Assembly: GCA_964583795.1 (NCBI GenBank)
Contig: CAZOWX010000024.1
Coordinates: forward strand, 1-30,323
Direction of reading: 5' to 3'
Origin: JBDTME01 sp964583795
Lineage (GTDB): Bacteria; Patescibacteriota; Microgenomatia; UBA1400; PJMF01
DNA length: 30,323 bases
Shown here: positions 12,657 to 20,069 of the stretch, piece after piece
Layout of the letters: each line of letters begins with the position of its first letter
Numbering within the stretch: the stretch's first letter is position 1
The notes under the pieces: generated by a model
Databases searched by the model: none
Seen by the model: the letters and a program-made list of their open reading frames with translations, nothing else
What the model was told of the DNA's origin: nothing
Program-made: the position numbers and the translations under genes

Positions 12657-15410
12657 ATGGAAAAGACGGTTTCTCCTCTCTGGTATCAACAGGTGCAAAG
12701 ACGTTTGGTGCAAAAGCAAAAGCGGATTATTGGGTTGACTGATAATGATTCCAAGCGCTTACAACTTCTCAAAATTTTTCGCATTCTTTCTTTCTTCTGT
12801 CTGTTTTCTGCCATCCTGGGAATTTTTGTGTTTATTGGTGTTTTTGCTTGGTACACCAAGGATTTACCGCAACCGGGGAAAATAGTGCGGCGCGATGGGT
12901 TTAGTACCAGATTACTCGATCGCCAAGGGCGCGAGTTATATGATGTGTATGGTGAAGAGCGACGTGAGCCGATTACTCTCGATAAAATTTCGCTGTATCT
13001 GCAGCAGGCAACGATCTCAACTGAAGATAAAGATTTTTACAAGCACGATGGTTTTGATCCGATGACACCGCTGCGTATGGCGTACAACTATGTTTTCCGT
13101 AAAGGGCGGTTGGTGGGTGGTTCAACGCTCACTCAGCAGTTAGTCAAAAATGTGTTGCTGACCAACGACCGGTCGGTGGTTCGCAAGTTCAAAGAGCTGA
13201 TCTTGTCGATGCAGATTGAGCGGCAATTTACCAAGAAACAGATTTTGGAGATGTACCTCAATGAGATTCCCTACGGCAGTAACACGGCTGGGATTGAGGC
13301 GGCGTCGCATCTGTATTTCAACAAAAGTGCCTCACAACTGTCGTTAGTTGAGTCAGCAATTTTGGCGGGGTTGCCCCAGCGGCCCAGCGCGTACTCTCCG
13401 TACAGTGGCAAAAAGAATGATGAGGGGGTAGATCTGTGGAAATGGCGCGCAATTGGTGTGCTGCGACGAATGCGCGAAGACGGCAATATTTCCGAAGACT
13501 TGGAAAAAACAGCCTTGGCTGAGCTTGACTCGGTGATATTTCAACAACAATCCACCTCGATTAAAGCGCCACACTTTGTGTTTTATGTCAAAGATCAACT
13601 CGAGGAGCTGTTTGGTCCAGAATTGGTAGAAAATGGTGGGCTGAAAGTCTATACCACCCTCGATCTGCAGATGCAGGATGTGGCCGAAGATATCGTCAAA
13701 GAAGAAATTGATAAAGTTAATGAATTTCACATTACCAATGGCGCTGCTTTGGTCATGGATCCAAAAAGCGGGGAAATTTTAACCATGGTGGGGAGTAAAG
13801 ATTACTTTGCCAGTGACATCGATGGGAAGTTTAACGTGGTGGTGAACGGTTTGCGCCAACCTGGTTCCTCGATCAAGCCAGTGACGTACTTGGCAGCACT
13901 CAAGCGAGGGTATACACCCGCTTCGGTGTTGTTTGACGTGCAAACGACCTTCCAGGCCAATGACAAAATCAAAGCCTACGAACCCAAAAACTATGATGGC
14001 AAGTATCGTGGTCCAGTGCCACTCAGCCAAGCACTGGGGAGCTCACTCAATACTACTGCAGTCAAAGTGCTTGCAAATGTGGGGGTGCCCAACATGTTAC
14101 AGCTCGCGTATGACATGGGCTTCCCCACCCTTGAACCAACGACGCAGAATTTGCGCAACTTTGGTTTGGCGGTGACGCTGGGAGGTGGTGAGGTGCACTT
14201 GATTGATACGGTGAGTGCGTATAGCTCGTTTGCCAATGGTGGCACTCGTGTCGAGCCGGTGTCGATCCTCAAGGTGGAAGATCATGAGGGCAATGTGCTT
14301 TATGAGTATAAGAGCGTTGAAGGAAAGCGAGTGATGGAAAAAGGAGAGGCGTTTTTGATCAACAACATTTTAAGTGACAATAATAATCGTCTGCTGGCCT
14401 TTGGAGCCAACTCGCTGCTCAATACTGGCAAACCCATTGCTGTCAAAACTGGTACGACCAACGATCAGAAAGATAACTGGACTGTTGGTTGGAGTGGGAC
14501 GACGATTGTAGGGGTGTGGGTGGGGAATAACGACAACACCGCTATGAAAAAAGTGGCGTCGGGTATTACAGGAGCGTCCCCGATTTGGCGACGACTGATG
14601 TTTACTGCGATTGATGAGGGGCGTGCCACTCCTGATTGGGAAATACCCGATAGCGTCGAAGAGGTCGAAGTTGATGCCCTCTCTGGGTATCCGATGCACG
14701 ATGGGTATCCCACCAAAAAAGTCTCCATGATCAAAGGGACGATGCCAGCCTTGCCAGACCCTATTCATGCGAAATTAAAGCTATGTAAAGGGCAAAATAA
14801 GCTAGCTCCAGAGACGCGCGTAGCACATGGTGATTTTGAAGAGAAAGAGTTTGTGGTGATGCGTGAAAACGACCCCATCAGTGAGGATGGTCGCAACCGT
14901 TGGCAAGAAGCGATTGATGCTTGGATAGCAGGCAATCCCGACGAGCGCTACCATGCTCCGAGTGATTACTGTAACGATCATGATACGGGTGATCAGCTAA
15001 TTGTGGATATTAAACAACCAGAAAATCACCGTGATTATGCAGAGCAAGCTGTCGATATGGAAGTTGAAGCGGTTGGTGTGAATGGGATTGAACATGTTGA
15101 AATTTGGGTGAATGGCAACAAGCGTGAGACGCTGACTGATCGTCCCTACAAGACTCGTTTAGAGTTGGGTATGGGTCGCTCTGAGATTTGGGCGAAGGCA
15201 AAAGACAACTCCGGTCTCGAAGTCGAGTCACAGCATTATCGCATTGGAACTGGTGGTGTTCCTTGGCAAGAGCCCTCCCCCACTCCGATCCCGACTGATA
15301 CTCCCGCCCCTACTGCAGTTCCACCCACGAGTGTGCCTGCCTCGCCAACCAGCGTACCAGCTACCGCCACACCGACCAAGATACCTGTGCCGAGTGTGAC
15401 TGGTGGGTAG
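12657..15410 (+). CDS. Class A penicillin-binding protein (GT51 + transpeptidase)
   Basis: A bifunctional peptidoglycan synthase of the PBP1A type. From ATG 12657 (917 aa) there is a cytoplasmic N-terminus, a membrane helix at about 43-65, and a GT51 glycosyltransferase with TEDKDFYKHDGFDP (catalytic Glu about 123), GGSTLTQQLVKN and QILEMYLNEIPYGSN. The transpeptidase has SxxK at 404-407 (GSSIKP), SxN at 463-465 and KTG at 597-599 (KTGTTND). A C-terminal beta-sandwich-like region and a Thr/Pro tail (PTPIPTDTPAPTAVPPTSVP) follow. ATG 12657 is chosen because the extended -10 box lies inside any longer reading. All catalytic motifs are intact. Confidence 0.96.
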   Translation: MEKTVSPLWYQQVQRRLVQKQKRIIGLTDNDSKRLQLLKIFRILSFFCLFSAILGIFVFIGVFAWYTKDLPQPGKIVRRDGFSTRLLDRQGRELYDVYGEERREPITLDKISLYLQQATISTEDKDFYKHDGFDPMTPLRMAYNYVFRKGRLVGGSTLTQQLVKNVLLTNDRSVVRKFKELILSMQIERQFTKKQILEMYLNEIPYGSNTAGIEAASHLYFNKSASQLSLVESAILAGLPQRPSAYSPYSGKKNDEGVDLWKWRAIGVLRRMREDGNISEDLEKTALAELDSVIFQQQSTSIKAPHFVFYVKDQLEELFGPELVENGGLKVYTTLDLQMQDVAEDIVKEEIDKVNEFHITNGAALVMDPKSGEILTMVGSKDYFASDIDGKFNVVVNGLRQPGSSIKPVTYLAALKRGYTPASVLFDVQTTFQANDKIKAYEPKNYDGKYRGPVPLSQALGSSLNTTAVKVLANVGVPNMLQLAYDMGFPTLEPTTQNLRNFGLAVTLGGGEVHLIDTVSAYSSFANGGTRVEPVSILKVEDHEGNVLYEYKSVEGKRVMEKGEAFLINNILSDNNNRLLAFGANSLLNTGKPIAVKTGTTNDQKDNWTVGWSGTTIVGVWVGNNDNTAMKKVASGITGASPIWRRLMFTAIDEGRATPDWEIPDSVEEVEVDALSGYPMHDGYPTKKVSMIKGTMPALPDPIHAKLKLCKGQNKLAPETRVAHGDFEEKEFVVMRENDPISEDGRNRWQEAIDAWIAGNPDERYHAPSDYCNDHDTGDQLIVDIKQPENHRDYAEQAVDMEVEAVGVNGIEHVEIWVNGNKRETLTDRPYKTRLELGMGRSEIWAKAKDNSGLEVESQHYRIGTGGVPWQEPSPTPIPTDTPAPTAVPPTSVPASPTSVPATATPTKIPVPSVTGG

Positions 15411-15747
15411 GCAACGAGTTGTTGAGTGGTTCCTCCTTCGCCAAAGGCTACGAAGGACACGGTAGGTTGTTTGGTTTTGGAGGGACTTTTCTAGTTATTC
15501 TAACCATTCACCGATATTTTTCCCACATTCGTCATCCTCCGATGTACATCGAGGGATCTAAAGTAAGAGTACTTTATCGAAAGCTTGACAAAAAACCATT
15601 AACTTACTTTAACAACAAACTCGGAAGCAAATAACATAAAAAAGTCGTCATCCCGGCGAAAGCCGGGATCCAAATACAATACTTCCAATACATTTTCCTT
15701 TGGATCAATGTCACTTTCTTGTCATAATGCCATGTTTAAATCCAAGA
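15411..15747. other. Intergenic region with GTCATCC-type repeats
   Basis: No gene is seen. It contains a NNST-type repeat scrap (GAGTTGTTGAGTGGTTCC), a degenerate unit GTCATCCTCCGATGTACATC (15531-15550), and a perfect hairpin GTCATCCCGGCGAAAGCCGG followed by GATCC (15648-15672). Confidence 0.6.
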
Positions 15748-16040
15748 ATGGATAAAAAGGGCTACGTCAATATATTGGCATCAAAACCGAATGGGACCCT
15801 ATACGTTGGAGTTACTTCTGATTTGGCTGGACCAGTATGGGATCATAAACATGATGTCATCAAAGGTTTTACTCAAAAATATGGTGTTCATACGCTGGTG
15901 TGGTATCAGGAGTTTGAGTTCATAACCGATGCGTTTATCGAGAAAAACAGCTCAAAGAGTGGAAAAGACAGTGGAAAATCGAACTGATTGAGTCAGTAAA
16001 CCCTGGCTGGGATGATCTGTATGATGAGATTTTGGAATAG
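15748..16040 (+). pseudogene. Frameshifted GIY-YIG nuclease-like gene
   Basis: From ATG 15748 the frame reads GYVNILASKPNGTLYVGVTS and FTQKYGVHTLVWYQEFE, the pattern of small GIY-YIG proteins. At about 15940 the frame must shift by one base to continue REKQLKEWKRQWKIELIESV and NPGWDDLYDEI, which is the normal C-terminus of the family, ending at TAG 16038. Without the shift the product ends in unrelated residues at 15987. The position usually holding Arg after the second motif reads DLAGPVWDHK, so the catalytic Arg also seems lost. The gene is flanked by GTCATCCCG repeats in opposite orientations (15648-15672 and 16056-16106). Confidence 0.8.
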
Positions 16041-16355
16041 GTAGTGTATTGGTAGATGGATCCCGTTTTTACCCTTTCGGGCACGCGTCAACGGGATGAC
16101 GAAGTGTTTCCTGATTACAATATCATCATACCGATATACAAATGTCTTACGACTTTAGCCTATCGAAAGCAAAAAAAACAAAAAAAGTCGTCATCCCGTC
16201 CTCCCAAGGCGGATCGTAATCCATTTCCACAATTTCAGCACAATGAAACGGTAGTTTTTGTCTCTACACTATGAGCAAAAAGACGCAACTGAGTTACGAG
16301 AAAACGCTAAAAACTGTCGAATGTGTGTACAATTTGGACAGAACAGCTGTTGGTG
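16041..16355. other. Intergenic region with GTCATCCCG repeats
   Basis: It holds GGATCCCGTTTTT...CAACGGGATGACG (16056-16106) and GTCGTCATCCCGTCC (16190-16204). A weak plus-strand ORF at 16271-16402 (43 aa) has no SD and overlaps the orphan gene antisense, so I do not call it. Confidence 0.55.
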
Positions 16356-16634
16356 CTAATTCTCACCCTGAGTCTCTCGCAGTTTTGCAAGAATTTGTTT
16401 AAATCTACTATCTCTTCGTACAATTTCTAAAAGTAGCTCATTGTCAAGTCTTCTGGCTTCACTGACTGCTTGGTTTCCATCAGGAATAACGAACGTTGGC
16501 TCATTTCTCCAGTCAGCAAGGGCGATCAGTATTAATTGATTCTCGCTACCCATTTCATACTGGCCATAATTTGAGCGCATCTGATCAAAAAGTACTGCAG
16601 CTGCTGCTTGAGGTGAAGGTTGTTTTTCTGCCAT
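16356..16634 (-). CDS. Orphan small protein, 92 aa
   Basis: ATG 16634 follows GAGGATAAT, and a strong promoter (TTGAGT, 17 bp, TACAAT) lies 35-63 bp upstream, so the gene is expressed on its own. The sequence is helical: QAAAAVLFDQMRSNYGQYEM at the start, NELLLEIVRRDSRFKQILAK near the end. No membrane segment or known motif is visible. It lies beyond the pheT / pseudogene end of the cluster. Confidence 0.65.
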   Translation of the reverse strand: MAEKQPSPQAAAAVLFDQMRSNYGQYEMGSENQLILIALADWRNEPTFVIPDGNQAVSEARRLDNELLLEIVRRDSRFKQILAKLRETQGEN

Positions 16635-16668
16635 ATTATCCTCAATTTGTTTGATTAAGAAAGGCTGT

Positions 16669-16697
16669 ATTGTACCACTTTTTTACGAAAAACTCAA
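16669..16697 (-). promoter_or_regulatory. Promoter of the 92-aa orphan
   Basis: TTGAGT (16692-16697), 17 bp, TACAAT (16669-16674), with TGG before the -10 (extended -10). Confidence 0.75.
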
Positions 16698-16808
16698 TGC
16701 TATCAAGCAAAAATGAGTGTTTGGAGTGTTTACTGATTTGACTTTGGTCGGTACTCTTCTGGGACTGATTCAGGCGTTAATGTGAGGCTGAAAATAACGT
16801 ATTATGCA

Positions 16809-17526
16809 CTAATTCACAAAGCGCTCTGGTTTAGGAGAAGATTGAGGAAGAAATCCTTTTTCGGCCATGTATTGGTAAAGTTCGCTAGCACTCATCGCTG
16901 CTATTTGCTCTCTTCTGTCAGTACCCGCCAAATTGTCTGTGGTCACATCGAAAAGGAGTTGTAGTGAGTCGTGAACTCTGCCTAAGAATGCAATGTCATT
17001 ATCTGTCAGCTTTAACTAGGGAATGACGCGATAGTGTCCTTCCACTTTTTTAATCAACATTCTTGCTATTGGGTTTGCTTCAGCAAGGATTGAAGGAGTC
17101 AAGTAGTTAGTGTTTTTGGCGAAATGCTTGGCTAATGTTGGATGCTCTAGTATTGTCTGAGAACAAGTAGTTATTTTCTAAAAGATAGTCAGTAAGTACC
17201 GTAAATCTGCTCAAAATGACTTGTCTTGCAGCTTCAGTTCCCAAAGCATTTTCTACTATTGAAAATACAACTTGATTAAGATTTCTGTACTGTATCCTAC
17301 CGTCTATCAAATCTAAAACTTTCTCTGCGAAGTTTTTTTGCTCAACTGGAGCAACATCATCTGAAGAGTTTTGTATTTGTTGAGCTCTTGAGTTGATTTC
17401 TTCCATCAAGTCACCTAAAAGCTTTGCGAGTAGTGGAGCACCATAATTCGCAACTCTCATGTACATTCCTAGCAGAACTGCTAGATCAACAGCCTGACTA
17501 TGATGAATCTTTTCAAGAATCGCCAT
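16809..17526 (-). pseudogene. Orphan gene downstream of pheT, broken by a frameshift and an in-frame TAG
   Basis: ATG 17526 follows AAGGGGT, 15 nt after the pheT stop. The first frame encodes 139 aa and ends at 17107. One base out of frame, from about 17155, coding continues: QTILEHPTLAKHFAKNTNYL, then TPSILAEANPIARMLIKKVE, HYRVIP, an in-frame TAG (about 17017), and then LKLTDNDIAFLGRVHDSLQL, REQIAAMSASELYQYMAEKG and PERFVN before TAG 16809. The tail has good codon character, so the intact gene was probably about 238 aa, helical and of unknown function. Sequencing error could explain the frameshift but not easily both lesions. Confidence 0.65.
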
Positions 17527-17541
17527 ATGCTTTTACCCCTT

Positions 17542-19584
17542 TTACGCTAATTTTCCAACAAGGACCGCATTATACTCCTCCTCGAGGAGTTTGACAATCT
17601 TTTTTCGGATTGGTTCAAGATCGACACTGCTAAGGTTGCGTGCGGGGTCTTGGTAGGCGATTGTAAACGTTCCATTGCTTTTGTATTCACCCTTGTAATC
17701 AACTCTCTGAATAAGGCTTGAAACCTGACCTATTGCAATCAGTAAAGGCCCGATTTGAGGACCTTTACTGTAGGTGAAAGTGAGATCTTCGACAATTACT
17801 GCAGTTTGGACGATTGGTTGATAGGTGGGGTGGTTTTTGGCGACTTTGATGAGAGACCCGATATTCAGTTGGATGGCAACGCGGCCACTTCTCAGGATGC
17901 TCAGTGTTCCCAGCTCAACTGTTTCACCATTGTGCTGAGTCGTAATCACGGAAGAATCAACCACTGCTGGAATTTCGGGGTGATTTATCTCCACGTTGAG
18001 GTGATGGATGTGCAGTTTCCCAAGCAGTGCTCCAAGCGCCCCCTTAACCTGGCGAAATGGCAGATTCGATACCATTCCCAGTATCAGTACTTCGTGCGGT
18101 AAATTCCCCTCATGTTTGTAATATACGTTGGCGATCTCAAACACACTCAACTCTTTTGTCATGGGGTTGTTATCAATCGCTTCGTTCAGTGATGGGATGA
18201 GCGAGGTGCGCAGGTACACCCGATCTTCGGTCAGTGGGTTTTGCAGTTTGAGATGGTCTTCAAGTGGTGTCCCCGACTCGATTGCCAGCGACTCACTGAC
18301 CATCGAGTATGAGTAAATTTCCTGCCAGCCAATGTTAGCGAGGAAGTGTTTGATTTTTGACTCAAGATTGAAATCAACTCCGCTTTGTTTTTGCAGTGGG
18401 ATCGCTCCTGGCATGATGACACTTGGCAAGTTGTGGTAGCCGTAGATACGCGCGACTTCCTCGACAATATCGGCGGGAATCATTAAATCTGGACGGAATG
18501 TTGGAGGGATGACATGGAATGTTGTTGAGTTGTTGGGTTGTTGGGTTGTTGTGACATCTTCAACATGGCAGCCCAATTCTTGTAAAATATGCACGATGGT
18601 GTCACTTTCCAGCTCGATGCCCAGATACTCGTCAATGGTTGCTTTGTGGACGACCACTTCACTCATCTCCCGCTTTCCTGGATACTCGTCATAGACTTCA
18701 CTGGCAATTTTAGCGTCACACAGCTCTTGATAAAGCTCAACGCCTTTTTGCAATACATCCATAGCTAGCTCTGGATCGACATTCTTCTCGTTGAGTTGTG
18801 CGGCGACCGTACGGATCGCGTGACTCATTGAGCCAAAGCGCACCTTTTGTGGGTCAAGTGACTCGATCCACAGCAGCACGTTCTGAGTGTGATCATCAAT
18901 CGACGTGTTGAGCGTGCCTTTAATGGCCGGTAAATCAATGATTTCGCCACGCTGATTTTCAAACACGATCTCTCCACCAACAGTCTCGTACTCCATTCCA
19001 TCAAGGGTGGTAAAGGCTTTGCCTTTTTCTGCGATTTTGACGTAAATTTCTCCGCCAAATGACATGATTTTGTCATAGTCAAACGCATGGCAAGGGTGCC
19101 CGAGTTCGTGAGTGATGTAGTTGGTGATATCAATCACGCTATCATGAACGCCAATCTCAACTTGTGTCAGACGCTTGGCCATCCAGTCTGGTGTAGGAGT
19201 GTGTTTGACGTCTTTCAAAACGACATACGCGACACGTTTACACACCGTTTCATCATTGACGATTTTCGGCTCTGGTACGTAATCAGTATTGGCTTCAATT
19301 CCAGGAAGTTTGAGTGGTTTGAGCTTGGCACTGATGCCTGCATGTTGCAAAATCACGGCGCACTCGCGGGCAATTCCACGTACAGACATCGAGTCAACGC
19401 GATTGGTAGTTACTTCAATGTCGTAAACGCTGTCTCCTTCTCCCGATGCTTCGATCGGGACAGGTCGCTCGTAAATTCTCTCAATGGATGGACCGCTGAG
19501 CGATACGAGACGCTGGATGTCGGTGGGCGATGCATCAGTGTCGAGATGTTCAAGGAGCCATTTGTGAGGGATGAGGATGTTCAT
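17542..19584 (-). CDS. pheT: Phenylalanyl-tRNA synthetase beta subunit, short form
   Basis: It pairs with PheS to charge tRNA-Phe. At 680 aa it is about 100 residues shorter than usual because the B2 (EMAP-like tRNA-binding) domain is missing: the start (NILIPHKWLLEHLD) runs almost directly into DIEVTTNRVDSMSVRGIARE. The B3/B4 editing region is recognisable (VIDITNYITHELGHPCHAFD), but the usual GxMGG segment reads AIKGTLNTS (220-228). B5 follows, then a catalytic-like core, and the C-terminal FDX-ACB anticodon domain. An in-frame repeat insertion of NNST type sits at about 345-355 (TTTQQPNNSTT). It is separated from pheS by the GxxExxY cassette. Confidence 0.93.
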   Translation of the reverse strand: MNILIPHKWLLEHLDTDASPTDIQRLVSLSGPSIERIYERPVPIEASGEGDSVYDIEVTTNRVDSMSVRGIARECAVILQHAGISAKLKPLKLPGIEANTDYVPEPKIVNDETVCKRVAYVVLKDVKHTPTPDWMAKRLTQVEIGVHDSVIDITNYITHELGHPCHAFDYDKIMSFGGEIYVKIAEKGKAFTTLDGMEYETVGGEIVFENQRGEIIDLPAIKGTLNTSIDDHTQNVLLWIESLDPQKVRFGSMSHAIRTVAAQLNEKNVDPELAMDVLQKGVELYQELCDAKIASEVYDEYPGKREMSEVVVHKATIDEYLGIELESDTIVHILQELGCHVEDVTTTQQPNNSTTFHVIPPTFRPDLMIPADIVEEVARIYGYHNLPSVIMPGAIPLQKQSGVDFNLESKIKHFLANIGWQEIYSYSMVSESLAIESGTPLEDHLKLQNPLTEDRVYLRTSLIPSLNEAIDNNPMTKELSVFEIANVYYKHEGNLPHEVLILGMVSNLPFRQVKGALGALLGKLHIHHLNVEINHPEIPAVVDSSVITTQHNGETVELGTLSILRSGRVAIQLNIGSLIKVAKNHPTYQPIVQTAVIVEDLTFTYSKGPQIGPLLIAIGQVSSLIQRVDYKGEYKSNGTFTIAYQDPARNLSSVDLEPIRKKIVKLLEEEYNAVLVGKLA

Positions 19585-19590
19585 AGTAGT

Positions 19591-19628
19591 AACAAATGTA
19601 AACGAATAATAACGAATTACAACGAATT
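19591..19628. repeat. Right-hand AACGAAT array of the GxxExxY cassette
   Basis: Three exact AACGAAT units start at 19601, 19611 and 19621, and a degenerate AACAAAT at 19591: a strict 10-bp period. The GxxExxY stop codon lies inside the array. The array at 20031-20067 is its inverted partner. Confidence 0.85.
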
Positions 19629-20021
19629 TGTCTGTAAATATTTATCTGGTAATACTAAACGTTTATATGCCAGTTTTGGGTTTCGAAAGTTTGCTAAAAT
19701 CCCTAACCGTACTTGTAGTTCTTTCATATACGATAACGTTTGATTTTCATCTTGTTTTGTTAAAAGTGGCACTGTTTTTGTTTCTAAAACGATTTTTCCT
19801 TCGATAACAAAATCAATGTAGTATGTACCAATCTTTTTATTTTTAAACCGAATCGGAATGCATTTTTCTTTTTCAAACGAAATCTTTCTGTCGAGTAACT
19901 CTACTTCTATTGCCCTTTGATAGTACTTTTCTTGTAATCGGTTGCCAAGTTGATTATGGACTGTAAACAATGTTGACATGACTTCATAACTCAATTCTGG
20001 TTCTATGACGTTTGTTGGCAT
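19617..20021 (-). CDS. GxxExxY family protein (PD-(D/E)XK nuclease-like)
   Basis: A 134-aa member of the GxxExxY / PDDEXK_3 group. Visible features: NQLGNRLQEKYYQRAIEVEL (the name motif, here with Arg in place of the first Gly), YYIDFVIEGKIVLETK with D70 and E80-T-K82 as a PD-(D/E)XK-like centre, and a C-terminal region ILANFRNPKLAYKRLV typical of the family. The role is not established; a nuclease is inferred from the fold. The gene fills the space between pheS and pheT and is bounded by inverted arrays of AACGAAT at a 10-bp period, which its stop codon enters. That makes a mobile or selfish cassette likely. Confidence 0.88.
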   Translation of the reverse strand: MPTNVIEPELSYEVMSTLFTVHNQLGNRLQEKYYQRAIEVELLDRKISFEKEKCIPIRFKNKKIGTYYIDFVIEGKIVLETKTVPLLTKQDENQTLSYMKELQVRLGILANFRNPKLAYKRLVLPDKYLQTNSL

Positions 20022-20030
20022 CCTTAGTTA

Positions 20031-20067
20031 TTTGTTTGCATTCGTTGACATTCGTTTTTATTCGTTA
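20031..20067. repeat. Left-hand ATTCGTT array of the GxxExxY cassette
   Basis: ATTCGTT units start at 20040, 20050 and 20060, and a degenerate ATTTGTT at 20030, again every 10 bp, in inverted orientation to 19591-19628. The array begins directly after the pheS stop (20070-20072, minus strand). Confidence 0.85.
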
Positions 20068-20069
20068 TT

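Noticed and set aside
16271..16402. Plus-strand ORF of 43 aa
   Set aside because: No SD, and it overlaps the well-supported 92-aa orphan antisense.
16809..17526. Recoded TAG or Gracilibacteria-type genetic code
   Set aside because: TAG and TGA end well-supported genes here (PBP with TAG, mntA with TGA), and a frameshift is also present, so decay is simpler.
19087..19743. Plus-strand ORF of 218 aa
   Set aside because: It is antisense to pheT and runs into the AACGAAT array; no SD or family.
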